Source: JAMCRM01 sp041685075 (GTDB taxonomy: Bacteria; Acidobacteriota; Terriglobia; Bryobacterales; Bryobacteraceae). Taken from it: DNA of 34,131 bases. The position numbers and the translations under genes were made by a program. Every line of letters starts with the position of its first letter. Position 1 is the first letter of the stretch. Under the pieces are notes generated by a model, which did no database searches, was not told where the DNA came from, and saw only the letters and a list, made by a program, of their open reading frames with translations. Of this stretch, positions 22,564 to 31,200 are shown piece by piece. Location: the NCBI GenBank assembly GCA_041685075.1, contig JAWLGN010000019.1:1-34131 (forward strand), written 5' to 3'.

Positions 22564-23850
22564 TCAGGAGATAGCGAATTTTCGCAAGCGGCGCAAAATG
22601 GACTCGGAAACCTCGGCCTCCACCTCGCAGCCGCTCTCATCGTAGCGCGTTTGAAGGACCCGTGCCGCGTCGTGCAGCAGCGAAAGGGCACTCTCCTCCC
22701 CTACGGGGAAACGGAAACGCACGCGGGAAACGGGGTCGAAGGGGAGCACCTCGTCGATGGCGGCAAGCAGAGTATCCAAACCCTCCCCGGTGAGGGCGGA
22801 GATGGACATGGAGCGCGCCTCGGTGCGGGCCTGCCGGACCTGCGCTTCCGGGAGATCGGCCTTGTTCAGCACCATCAGCCGGGGGATGGAGCCGGCACCG
22901 ATCTCGTGAAGGACTTTCTGGACGTGGGCGATGTGCGCCGGCGCGTAGGGCGAGGCGCTGTCCACCACGTGGAGTACCAGCCCGGCTTCCGCCACCTCTT
23001 CCAGGGTGGCGCGAAAGGCCTCCACCAGGGTGGTGGGCAGGTTGCGGATAAAACCCACGGTGTCGCTCAGCAGGACGCGCCGGCGGGAGGGCAGCGCGAC
23101 CGCCCGCACGGTGGGGTCGAGGGTGGCGAACATGCGCGCGTCGGCCAGCACGCCGGCCGCGGTGAGGCGGTTGAAAAGCGTGGACTTGCCGGCATTGGTG
23201 TAACCCACCAGCGCAACGGTGGCCAACGGAACCGAGTGGCGCTGCCGCCGGTGTACGGCACGGCCGGCGCGCACGGCCTCCAGGTCTTGCCGGATCTTGC
23301 GGAGGCGCCGGGCAATGCGGCGGCGGTCGGTCTCCAGTTGCGTTTCGCCCGGTCCGCGAGTGCCGATGCCGCCGCCCAGCCGCGACATCTCCGTGCCGCG
23401 GCCCGCCAGCCGGGGGAGCAGGTAGTTGAGTTGCGCCAGTTCCACCTGCAGGCGGCCTTCGCGCGTGCGCGCGCGCCGGGCAAAGATGTCCAGAATGAGC
23501 TGCGTACGGTCGATGACCTTGCGGTCGAGCGCTTGCTCGAGGTTGCGCTGCTGGGTGGGAGTCAGGTCGTGGTCGAAGATCACCACGTCCGCTTCCCGGG
23601 CATCGGCGAGGGCTTTCAGTTCCTCGACTTTGCCGCGGCCCATCAAGGTGGCGGCCTGCGGCGCGGCGCGCGTCTGCATCACGCGGTCCACCACCTGCGC
23701 GCCCGCGCTTTCAGCGAGTTCCGCGAGTTCTTCCAGGGATTCTTCCGCGCCGTAGTATTCGGCCGGGCCGGCGGGAGAAGCGCGCGCGGTCAGGTCCACG
23801 CCTGCCAGAATCGCGCGTTCCGGAGCGGCTCCAGGCGTCAGCGGTGTCAA
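22564..23850 (-). CDS. hflX: GTPase HflX
   Basis: This gene encodes 428 residues. HflX binds the 50S subunit and splits stalled ribosomes under stress. The N-terminal HflX domain contains ATLMGRGKVEELKAL and VIFDHDLTPTQQRNLEQAL, followed by the glycine-rich GGGIGTRGPGETQLE, a family hallmark. The G domain has the P-loop GYTNAGKST, DTVGF in switch II and NKAD. The start is TTG at 23848-23850, overlapping the hfq stop as TTGA, so translation is coupled to hfq. hfq-hflX adjacency is common in bacteria. The C-terminal part after the G domain is short and ends in a basic helix (ILRRLRKFAIS). Confidence 0.96.
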   Translation of the reverse strand: MTPLTPGAAPERAILAGVDLTARASPAGPAEYYGAEESLEELAELAESAGAQVVDRVMQTRAAPQAATLMGRGKVEELKALADAREADVVIFDHDLTPTQQRNLEQALDRKVIDRTQLILDIFARRARTREGRLQVELAQLNYLLPRLAGRGTEMSRLGGGIGTRGPGETQLETDRRRIARRLRKIRQDLEAVRAGRAVHRRQRHSVPLATVALVGYTNAGKSTLFNRLTAAGVLADARMFATLDPTVRAVALPSRRRVLLSDTVGFIRNLPTTLVEAFRATLEEVAEAGLVLHVVDSASPYAPAHIAHVQKVLHEIGAGSIPRLMVLNKADLPEAQVRQARTEARSMSISALTGEGLDTLLAAIDEVLPFDPVSRVRFRFPVGEESALSLLHDAARVLQTRYDESGCEVEAEVSESILRRLRKFAIS

Positions 23851-24164
23851 GCCTCCGAGGGGCGTTCCGGGTGAGCGCCGGAGGCGCCGGCAGCCTGTGC
23901 GGTGTTGCTCGCGGCACTGTGCGCCGCGGCGTGCGAGGAGCCGGAATAGGAGTGCGACGCCTTGAGCGTCACCACGGTGGAAATAGCGTGTTTGAAGATC
24001 AACTGCTCCTGATTGTTGGTCTCCAGCACCAAGGAATATTTATCGAAGCTCTTGATGCGCCCTGACAGCTTGACGCCGCTCATCAGGTAAATCGTGAGTA
24101 CAATCTTGTCTTTTCGTGCGTTGTTTAGAAAGCTGTCTTGAATGTTTTGCGCCGGTTTCTCCAT
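23847..24164 (-). CDS. hfq: RNA chaperone Hfq
   Basis: This gene encodes 105 residues. Hfq forms a hexameric ring that pairs small RNAs with mRNAs. The Sm core is residues 7-66: NIQDSFLNNARKDKIVLTIYLMSGVKLSGRIKSFDKYSLVLE, with Gln8 and Lys58-His59 (FKHAIS, the Sm2 signature). The C-terminal tail from residue 68 is 38 residues long, rich in Ser, Ala and His, with acidic residues at the end (HPERPSEA), and probably disordered. The start is ATG 24162-24164 with GGGGG upstream; the frame can be extended but the extra residues do not fit the family. It heads the unit hfq-hflX. Confidence 0.96.
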   Translation of the reverse strand: MEKPAQNIQDSFLNNARKDKIVLTIYLMSGVKLSGRIKSFDKYSLVLETNNQEQLIFKHAISTVVTLKASHSYSGSSHAAAHSAASNTAQAAGASGAHPERPSEA

Positions 24165-24212
24165 TCGATCCCCCAAGCCCTTTCGGGTAAAGAAAACAAG
24201 AACACTCCTTGG

Positions 24213-24218
24213 ATTGTA
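24213..24218 (-). promoter_or_regulatory. candidate -10 box of hfq
   Basis: The - strand reads TACAAT in the 118-base gap between the DksA-like gene and hfq, about 49 bases before the hfq ATG. It matches five of six -10 positions. No clear -35 sequence is seen at the expected distance. Confidence 0.35.
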
Positions 24219-24282
24219 CACCGAAAAGCGGGATGCGCGGCACGGCACGCCCCTCCCAGGGAGCCAGCGCGACGGGTTGGCG

Positions 24283-24675
24283 CTAGGCTCGCTGGTAGTC
24301 GTCCTCGTTGACGCGCTCGCCGGCGCGGCTGCCGAGCTGCTCCTGGCAGGTCACGCAGTATCGCGCCCACGGCACGGCATCCAGGCGTTTGGGCGAGATG
24401 GGCTCCTCACACTCGTGGCAAATCCCGTAGGTCCCCTCTTCGATGCGCCGCCGCGCTTCCTGAACCTGGCGCAACAGCTTCATGTCCAGAGTATTCCGGT
24501 TCAGGAAAATCCACTCTTCGTGGCTCTGCTGACTCAGGTCGCCCTCTTCGGAAGAACGGTCTTTGCGGGACACCATCTGCGCGACCCTTTGGGCGGACAT
24601 GCTGCTCCGCAGCTCCTCTGCCTTGTCTTCCAGAAGTTGTTTGTACTTTTTGTGTTTAGCCTTCAGGCTCTTCAT
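24283..24675 (-). CDS. DksA/TraR-family zinc-finger regulator
   Basis: This gene encodes 130 residues. A coiled-coil-like charged N-terminal half (KAKHKKYKQLLEDKAEELRSS) is followed by the C4 zinc finger CHECEEPISPKRLDAVPWARYCVTCQE, with Cys86, Cys89, Cys107 and Cys110. This order matches DksA-type proteins, which insert into the RNA polymerase secondary channel with ppGpp. The acidic coiled-coil tip of E. coli DksA (DxxDxA) is not recognisable, so its output on transcription may differ. The 118-base gap to hfq suggests a separate transcript. A hairpin-forming inverted repeat ends six bases before its ATG, where a ribosome-binding site would be expected. Confidence 0.9.
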   Translation of the reverse strand: MKSLKAKHKKYKQLLEDKAEELRSSMSAQRVAQMVSRKDRSSEEGDLSQQSHEEWIFLNRNTLDMKLLRQVQEARRRIEEGTYGICHECEEPISPKRLDAVPWARYCVTCQEQLGSRAGERVNEDDYQRA

Positions 24676-24681
24676 ATCGTG

Positions 24682-24697
24682 GGCAAAAACATTTGCC
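24682..24697 (-). repeat. inverted repeat upstream of the dksA-like start
   Basis: The - strand reads GGCAAA-TGTT-TTTGCC, two perfect 6-base arms with a 4-base loop, ending six bases before the ATG at 24673-24675. The arms occupy the usual Shine-Dalgarno position and no other binding site is visible. It could be an operator or an RNA hairpin that controls translation. Confidence 0.55.
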
Positions 24698-24856
24698 TAT
24701 TTAGCGGTTGACGTACGCCGCGCTCCGCCGGTTGCGCGCTGCCGGGGCGTGCGCAGTGGAGTGCCTCGCTGCACGCGCGTTAACCGGGAGGAGTACAACC
24801 GAAAACGGACGGATTTGTCAGTATAGCCCTACCGCGCCCGGAAGTCAAAGTAGGCA

Positions 24857-24880
24857 GTCGCTGCAACTCCGTTCAGCGAC
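24857..24880. repeat. inverted repeat upstream of the FG-GAP gene
   Basis: GTCGCTG and CAGCGAC form perfect 7-base arms around a 10-base loop, with an inner AAC/GTT that can extend the stem. It lies 37 bases before the ATG. It may be a protein-binding site. No terminator-like T run follows. Confidence 0.4.
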
Positions 24881-24902
24881 AAGAGGGCCGCGTCAGGCGT
24901 GA

Positions 24903-24908
24903 TATAGT
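24903..24908 (+). promoter_or_regulatory. candidate -10 box of the FG-GAP gene
   Basis: TATAGT lies nine bases before the ATG at 24918, in a locally AT-rich stretch, matching five of six -10 positions. Transcription would start almost at the ATG, giving a nearly leaderless message. No convincing -35 is seen. The rest of the 242-base gap 24676-24917 holds the two inverted repeats listed separately and no gene. Confidence 0.4.
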
Positions 24909-24917
24909 GCTCATACC

Positions 24918-26057
24918 ATGCATCCCCCGGCCGGTCTACTGGTTTTGCTTGCTGCTCCGCTGGCGCTTGCCTATTCCGCAGGCTTCCTCGCCGCGGCGGA
25001 TCCGCCAGCCTTCACCGCCCGCGTGGTGGACGCCGGCGGACCGCCGCGCCCCTGGGCCAAAATCGTGGCCGATCTCGACGGCGACCGCCTGCCCGATCTC
25101 ATCATCGCCGGGCAGAAAGGTCCCTTGGTGTGGTATCGCGCACCCGCATGGGAGCGTTTTCCCATCGCCGGCGGCGGTTACAGCACCGTCACCGGCGCCG
25201 CGGCCGATATCAACGGCGACGGGCATCCCGATATCGTGCTGGGCGGCACCGTGTGGTTCGAGAATCCCGGCAACTTGAAAACCGCTCCCCAAACCGCCTG
25301 GAAGATGCACCGGGTGGCGGAAGACCGCACCCACGACGCCATCGCGGCCGACTTCAACGGCGACGGGCGGCCCGATATCGCCACCCGCAACCAATCCGAG
25401 TTCGGCTACAAAGCCGGCGACCGCGTGCGCGTCTTCCTCCAAACCCCCGGCGGCGGCTGGCAGGCCGAGGCCATCCCCTGCGAGCACGGCGAAGGCATCG
25501 TGGCCGCCGACGTCGACCGCGACGGCGACCCCGATATCGTCCTCGGCGGTGTGTGGCTGGAGACCGTGCGGGAAGATAGCCGCGTACGCTGGGTGCCCCG
25601 GCGCTTCGCTTCATGGCATCCCAACGCCGCCATCGCGGTGGGCGACATGAACGGCGACGGCCGCCCGGACATTGTCCTCGCGCCCTCGGAGCTGGCCAAG
25701 CAACAGTACAGAATCTCCTGGTTCGAAGCTCCCCCCGACCCGAAACAGGGCGCCTGGCGCGAGCACCGGGTGGCCGAACCGGTCGAGTGCGTCGTCCACG
25801 GCATTCAGGCGGCGGACATCGACCTCGACGGCCGCCCCGACATCGTCTTCGCCGAAATGCACCAGGGGCAGGACCCTGACGAAGTGGGAGTCTACTACAA
25901 CCGCGGCGGCACGTGGGAGAAGCAGGTCGTGGCCACCACCGGCGCCCACGATATCCAGATCGCCGACCTCGACCGCGACGGCGACATCGACCTCTTCGGC
26001 GCCAACTGGTCCGGCGGCGACCAGGCCATCCGGATCTGGATCAACGGGCTCCGATAG
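24918..26057 (+). CDS. exported FG-GAP/VCBS repeat protein
   Basis: This gene encodes 379 residues. The N-terminus has a hydrophobic stretch (AGLLVLLAAPLALAYSAGFLAAA) that fits a signal peptide. The rest contains seven calcium-binding loops of the DxDxDGxxD type: DLDGDRLPDL, DINGDGHPDI, DFNGDGRPDI, DVDRDGDPDI, DMNGDGRPDI, DIDLDGRPDI and DLDRDGDIDL. Seven such repeats are what one expects for a seven-bladed integrin-like propeller. No enzyme domain is visible. Secreted proteins of this type are common and abundant in Acidobacteria and Planctomycetes, with likely roles in binding. It ends 10 bases from the convergent S9 peptidase stop. Its upstream gap has a dyad and a TATAGT box. Confidence 0.9.
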   Translation: MHPPAGLLVLLAAPLALAYSAGFLAAADPPAFTARVVDAGGPPRPWAKIVADLDGDRLPDLIIAGQKGPLVWYRAPAWERFPIAGGGYSTVTGAAADINGDGHPDIVLGGTVWFENPGNLKTAPQTAWKMHRVAEDRTHDAIAADFNGDGRPDIATRNQSEFGYKAGDRVRVFLQTPGGGWQAEAIPCEHGEGIVAADVDRDGDPDIVLGGVWLETVREDSRVRWVPRRFASWHPNAAIAVGDMNGDGRPDIVLAPSELAKQQYRISWFEAPPDPKQGAWREHRVAEPVECVVHGIQAADIDLDGRPDIVFAEMHQGQDPDEVGVYYNRGGTWEKQVVATTGAHDIQIADLDRDGDIDLFGANWSGGDQAIRIWINGLR

Positions 26058-26066
26058 CCGCGCCCC

Positions 26067-28142
26067 TTACAGGTACTTCTTCAGCCAGTCCAGCACTTCC
26101 TGCATGTGGTAGCGCGCGTCCTCGCCTTTGAGCACCCAGTGGCTGGCGTCCGGAAAGATCACCAGCCGCGAGGGCACGCGCCGCCGCTGCAGCAGTTTAT
26201 AGATCTCGAAGGCCTGGCTGATGGGCACGCGGAAGTCCTGCTCGCCGTGGGTCACCAGCATGGGGGTCTTGAAGTTGCCGGCGTACATGAGGGGGCTCTG
26301 CTCGCGCCATTGGCCCTTCATCTCCCACACCGGCCCGCCGTTGCGCCGCTCCCAGTACCAGGCGCCGTCGGTGGATCCCCACATCGAGACGTTGTCGGTG
26401 AGGCCGGCGTGGTTCACCAGGCAGCGGAACCGCGTGCTGTTGCCGGCGAACCAGTTCATGAGGTAGCCACCGTAGCTGGCTCCCACGCCCGCCTGCCGGG
26501 AGCCGTCGATGAAGGGGAACTCACGGATGGCGGCATCGGCGGCCTGCTCGATCTCCGAGGCCGGGCCGCGCAGCACGTCCTGGTGAATGGCGGCGGCGAA
26601 CTCCTCCCCGAAGCCCGTCGATCCGGTGTAGTTGGTCATGAGCAGCACGTAGCCCGGGCTGGTCAGCAGGTGGTAGTTCCAGCGCACGAAGAACTGGTCC
26701 TTGGTCATGTTGTGCGGCCCGCCGTGCGGGAAGACGACCAGCGGATACTTCTTCGCCGGATCGAAGGCCGGAGGCAGCACCAGCAGGCTATGGATGCGCT
26801 TGCCGTTGGCGGCGGTGAACCAGAAGTGCCGGGGCGGCTGCCAGTCGATGGCGGCGGTGCGGTCGGAATGGAAATCCGTGAGCGCCTGGTGGCCGCCGGC
26901 ACGCGCGTCCACCCGCACGATGTTTTCCGGCCTGGTCATGGAACCCCACAGCGCCAAAACCCGCGTGAACGGCGCCTTTTCCGGAATGGCCAGCGCCGAG
27001 TAGACGCCTTCGGTGACCTCGAAGGCGCGCTCCACGGGGCCGCCGTCGGCCGGCACGGTGAAGAGCTTATCGTGGCCGTGCTCTTCGGCGATCATCCAGA
27101 CGCGGCGGCTGTCCGGGGTGAAGGCGAAGCTCGCGGCGCTGCGATCCCACGCTTCGGTAAGAATCCTGGGCGCGGCTCCTTCGGCGGGCGGCCAGGCGAT
27201 GCGCGCCAGCCGGTCGGGCGAGTAGAGGCGATCTTCCCCGCCGCGCGAGTGCAGGGCATAGAGTGCCTTGCCGTCGGGGCGGAAGGCGGGGTTGCCGTAG
27301 CTGTCTTCCCCGGAGGTGATGGCCACCGGCTCGCCTCCCGAGGCGGCCACGCGGTAGAGATGGGTGGTCGTGGGGGCGTAGGCCGCGCGGTCGCGGTCCA
27401 CACTGGCGGTGAAGACGATCCACTCTCCGTCGGGACTCCACACCGCCTCCAGGCTGGAGCCGCTCAGCCCGCGCGAGCCGTCGAAGCCGGCCAGCGAAGC
27501 CAGGCGCGTGCCCGCCAGCAGGTCGCGCGGCCGGGCCCCTTCGGTAAGCTCCTGGACGAAGATATGGGGCTTGCGGTCGTCCAGCCAGCGGTCCCAGAAG
27601 CGGAACGGAAAGCCTTCGTAAACGCGCGCGTTATACTTGCGGGCCTTGCGCTCCTCGGCAATTTTCTTGTTGGCCTCCTCGTCTTCGGCCCCCGGGTAGA
27701 CGAGGCTCTCGAAGAGGATGGCCTTGCCGTCCGGGCGCCAGCGGGGACGGGTGGCGCCGGTCGAGAGCGTGGTGACCCGCACGGCCTCGCCGCCGTCGAG
27801 CGGCAGGATGTAGATCTGGGGCGCCTCGTCGCCCTCGCGCTTGGCGCTGAAGGCCAGGCGCGTCGAGTCGGGCGAAAAAGCGGCGCCGCTTTCGGCTCCC
27901 CGCGTATGGGTGAGCCGCCGCGGCGGCGCCCCACCCGCTACCGGCGCCATCCAGAGATCCGTCACCGCTTTGTCGGCCTCGTAGGAGGGCTCCGTCACCG
28001 ACACCACGGCCCATTTGCCGTCGGGACTGGCCACCAGGCCGCCCACCCGCTTCATGAGCCAGACGTCTTCGTGGGTGATGGGCCGCTGTTGGGCGGATAC
28101 CGCCGGAAGGAAGGCAAGGAGAACAACCAGACTACGCAGCAT
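26067..28142 (-). CDS. exported S9-family peptidase (prolyl oligopeptidase/acylaminoacyl-peptidase type)
   Basis: This gene encodes 691 residues. The first 17 residues (MLRSLVVLLAFLPAVSA) are a signal peptide, so it works outside the cytoplasm. Residues about 20-430 form a WD40-like beta-propeller with repeats such as SPDGKWAVVSV, SPDSTRLAFSA, RPDGKAILFES, SPDGEWIVFTA and RPDGKALYALH. The alpha/beta-hydrolase domain follows. The catalytic triad is Ser556 in GASYGGYLMNWF, Asp636 in HGEQDFRVPI and His668 in DASHWVLKG. Family enzymes release dipeptides or acylated residues from short peptides. It is downstream of the Oar-like receptor gene on the same strand, separated by 88 bases containing a strong hairpin. 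Working together in peptide use is plausible but not shown. Confidence 0.93.
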   Translation of the reverse strand: MLRSLVVLLAFLPAVSAQQRPITHEDVWLMKRVGGLVASPDGKWAVVSVTEPSYEADKAVTDLWMAPVAGGAPPRRLTHTRGAESGAAFSPDSTRLAFSAKREGDEAPQIYILPLDGGEAVRVTTLSTGATRPRWRPDGKAILFESLVYPGAEDEEANKKIAEERKARKYNARVYEGFPFRFWDRWLDDRKPHIFVQELTEGARPRDLLAGTRLASLAGFDGSRGLSGSSLEAVWSPDGEWIVFTASVDRDRAAYAPTTTHLYRVAASGGEPVAITSGEDSYGNPAFRPDGKALYALHSRGGEDRLYSPDRLARIAWPPAEGAAPRILTEAWDRSAASFAFTPDSRRVWMIAEEHGHDKLFTVPADGGPVERAFEVTEGVYSALAIPEKAPFTRVLALWGSMTRPENIVRVDARAGGHQALTDFHSDRTAAIDWQPPRHFWFTAANGKRIHSLLVLPPAFDPAKKYPLVVFPHGGPHNMTKDQFFVRWNYHLLTSPGYVLLMTNYTGSTGFGEEFAAAIHQDVLRGPASEIEQAADAAIREFPFIDGSRQAGVGASYGGYLMNWFAGNSTRFRCLVNHAGLTDNVSMWGSTDGAWYWERRNGGPVWEMKGQWREQSPLMYAGNFKTPMLVTHGEQDFRVPISQAFEIYKLLQRRRVPSRLVIFPDASHWVLKGEDARYHMQEVLDWLKKYL

Positions 28143-28178
28143 GAAATTCCATGATACCGTCGCGCCCTCCCGGCGTGA

Positions 28179-28208
28179 GCAGGCCGGAAGGATCTCCCTC
28201 CGGCCTGC
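28179..28208 (-). terminator. strong GC hairpin between the Oar-like gene and the S9 peptidase
   Basis: Perfect 10-base arms (GCAGGCCGGA and TCCGGCCTGC) enclose 10 bases, and two further pairs form inside after one mismatch, leaving the four-base loop. It lies 22 bases after the Oar-like stop and 36 bases before the S9 start. No T run follows on either strand, so it may be an attenuator, an mRNA-stability stem or a rho-dependent pause rather than a classic terminator. Confidence 0.5.
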
Positions 28209-28230
28209 CGCGCTATCCGCGCGTACGGGT

Positions 28231-31200
28231 TCAGAATGACAGCCTCAGGCTGAGCTGCCAGTTTCTGGCGTCTCCCGCTGTGCTGGTGATGCGGCCGAAC
28301 GAGCTGTTGGTGGGCGACATGTTCGGGTTGTTGAGGTTGGTCTGGTTCCAGGCGTTATAGACATCGGCCCGGAACCGCAGCTTGGTCCGCTCGCCGCCGA
28401 GGGCGAAGTTCTTCACGATCGAAAGGTCCCAGCTTCTCTGATCGTCGCCCCGGATTCCGCTGAACCGCAGCGGGAAGGTGCGGATGTTGCTGCCGAGCTG
28501 CTGCTGCGAGTTGCGGTTGAACCCGGCATCGGTGTTGAACCAGCGGTCCACGTCCCGTTGCCCCGAGGAGAGCGGGATGTCCTCGATGTTCCCGTTGAAG
28601 ATGATGTTGCCGAACCCCAGCGGGCCGCCGCTCTGGCGCGAAACCACGGCGCCGAGCTGCCAGCCGCCCACCACGGCCTCCAGCACCCCCGGCATGGAAG
28701 CGCCGAAACGGCGTCCCCGGCCGACGGGAATCTCCCAGATGCCGCTGGCGGCCAGACGATGGGGACGGTCCAGCCCGCCGATGATTTCGTACGGCATGGC
28801 GTCGGTGGCGTTCAGGAACTGGGTGGCCTCCATCAACTTGGAGAAGGTGTAGGCGAACTGCAGGGTGTAGCCGTGCGAAAAACGCTTCTCGCCGCGAACC
28901 TGCAGAGAGTGATACCAGGAGTAGCCGATGGGCTCGTCCCCGGAAATCGCGCCGAAGTGCGGGTAGGGCCGCAGGAGGTTGCCGCGCGACATGTTCCGCC
29001 CGTAGATGGGATCGATGCCGAAGAACGGGCTGGGGAAGGTGGCGCTCAGGTAATCGATGGTCTCCTGGTCGCGGGTCGGGCTGGTGCTCAGGTACTCGGC
29101 CGGAGTCACGTTGTAGTTGCGCTCCACCGCCATCCGGGTCACGCGGCTGCCCACGTAAGAGGTGTCGAGAAGGAAGTTCCACGGCAGCAGCCGCTGCACC
29201 CCCAAAGACCACCGCTGCGAATAGGCGCGCCTGCGGTTCCGGGCGTGAAAATCGATGCCCTGCCCCAGGTTGGTGGTCAGGCCGCCTGCCGGCCCGACCG
29301 GCTGCCGCAGGCCGGCCGGAAACGGATTTGCCGTGGTGGCCAGGTACGTCTGGCCGTTGTCGAGGGATGCCTGGATGGGCGTGGACTGCGAAAATCCCGT
29401 CTGAATCGGGACCGTGGCGTAGATGCCGTTGACCGTGTAGAAGATCCCGTAACCGCCGCGGAGAATGGTGTCGGCGTCTACCTGATAAGCGAAGCCGACG
29501 CGCGGCATCCAGTTGTTCTTCTCGGGATCGAAGGGGCTGCGCCCGTTTCCGCCCTGGCCGGCCCAGGTGAGGCCGCCCAGCGTGCGGAAGTTCGCCACCG
29601 GCAACTCCGGAATGGGGTTCTGGGCGTAGTTCGCCTGCGCCTGCGCCTGAATGGGGTTGGGCGAGTCGAAGTCGAACTGCGAGACCAGCCGGTTGTATCG
29701 CTCGGTCACCGGCTCTTCATACTCCCAGCGGAGTCCCAGGTTCACCGTCAGCTTCGAGCTGAGCCGCAGGTCGTCCTGAATGTAGAAGCCGTAAAACCGG
29801 TTCTGCAGCGCGGAACTCGCGGTGACGTCCATCGAGCCGGCAGGAATTCCCATCAGCATCGAAGCCAGCTCCTGGCCGACGCTGGCGGCGGGCGAGTTGT
29901 CCCTCGGACCGCGCGTGTAGTTGGTATTGAACGAGTAGGTGGGGACGATGCCGGTAGGATGCCGGTCGTTGAAGCTGCGCTCTATCCGGACGTCTGCTCC
30001 GAAGCGCAGGGAGTGCCGGCCGAACATCCTGGTGACGTTGCCCGCGAACGAGTGCGCCAGGCTGGAGTTGGTGCCGTCGCCGTTCTCCCAGTTCGAGATG
30101 GCCGTGTAGGCGCCCAGTTGCAGGCGCGGAATCGGGGAGTGTTCGTTGGTCAAGGCCAGCAGGTTGGGGGAAAAGCCCAGGCTCCCCAGGTCGTAGCCCC
30201 GCGACCGCCTGTACTCCCACCATTTCGTGCTCGTGAAGCCGTAACGCAGGTTCAGCACCGTGGTGGGGCTGATCACGATGACGTCGTCCAGGGCCACGCC
30301 GCGATTGGGCCGGTTCGAAAACAATCCCTGGATGTTGGTGCCGAAGCTCTCGTTCTTGTTCTCCTTCCAGAAGTCGTAGTGCGCGCGCAAAAAGGCGCGG
30401 TGGTTTTCGCTGAAGGCGTGGTCCAGGCGAAGCATCTGCTGCGAGGTCTTCTGGATGGCCTTGTTCGACAGGAAGAAGTTGTTGCGGCCGTCGACGGTCC
30501 CCGGCTGGTTAGGCAGCGGATAGAGCGCCGCCAGGTTCACGCCCAGCGGGTCGAGCAGGCTGGTGGGGATGACGTTGCCGGGAATGGGCTGGCGCTCGAA
30601 GCGTCCTCCCGCGGCCGGAACCGTACTGAAGGGATCGTAGATCTGGTAGCGCGAACCGTTGGGAATGTCGAGCAGGGCGGAAAAATCGCCCACCCGCTGG
30701 GCCGCCGTAGGCACCGTGTTGGTCCAGGCGCGCGGCACGCCGAAACGATTGTCCTCGAAGACATAGAACCAGAACGTCCGGTTCCTGCCGTTGTAGAGAC
30801 CCGGCAATACAACAGGCCCGCCTACCGAGCCGCCCGTGCGGTTGTCCTGGTAGATGCTCTGCTTCGTGCCGGCCTTGTTGTTGAAAAAGTTGGGGGCATC
30901 CAGCCGGCTATGTCGCAGCACGTAATGGACTTCGCCGTGGAGCTGGTTGGTCCCGCTGGCCGTGCTGACATTGACCACCCCGCCCATGGTGTGGCCGATC
31001 GAGGCGTCGTACGCGGTGGTCTGCATCTTGAACTCGCGCACGGCCGAGATGGGCGGGCTGTAGGCGATGCGGGCGTAGCCGCGGCCGCGGTCTGCCGCCA
31101 TGTTGTTGATGCCGTCGATCTGGAACTCGTTGTTATAGATCCCGGCGCCTTCAGTGGCGATCTGGGAGGTGGCTTCGGGCGACATGGCCTTGCGCAGCCG

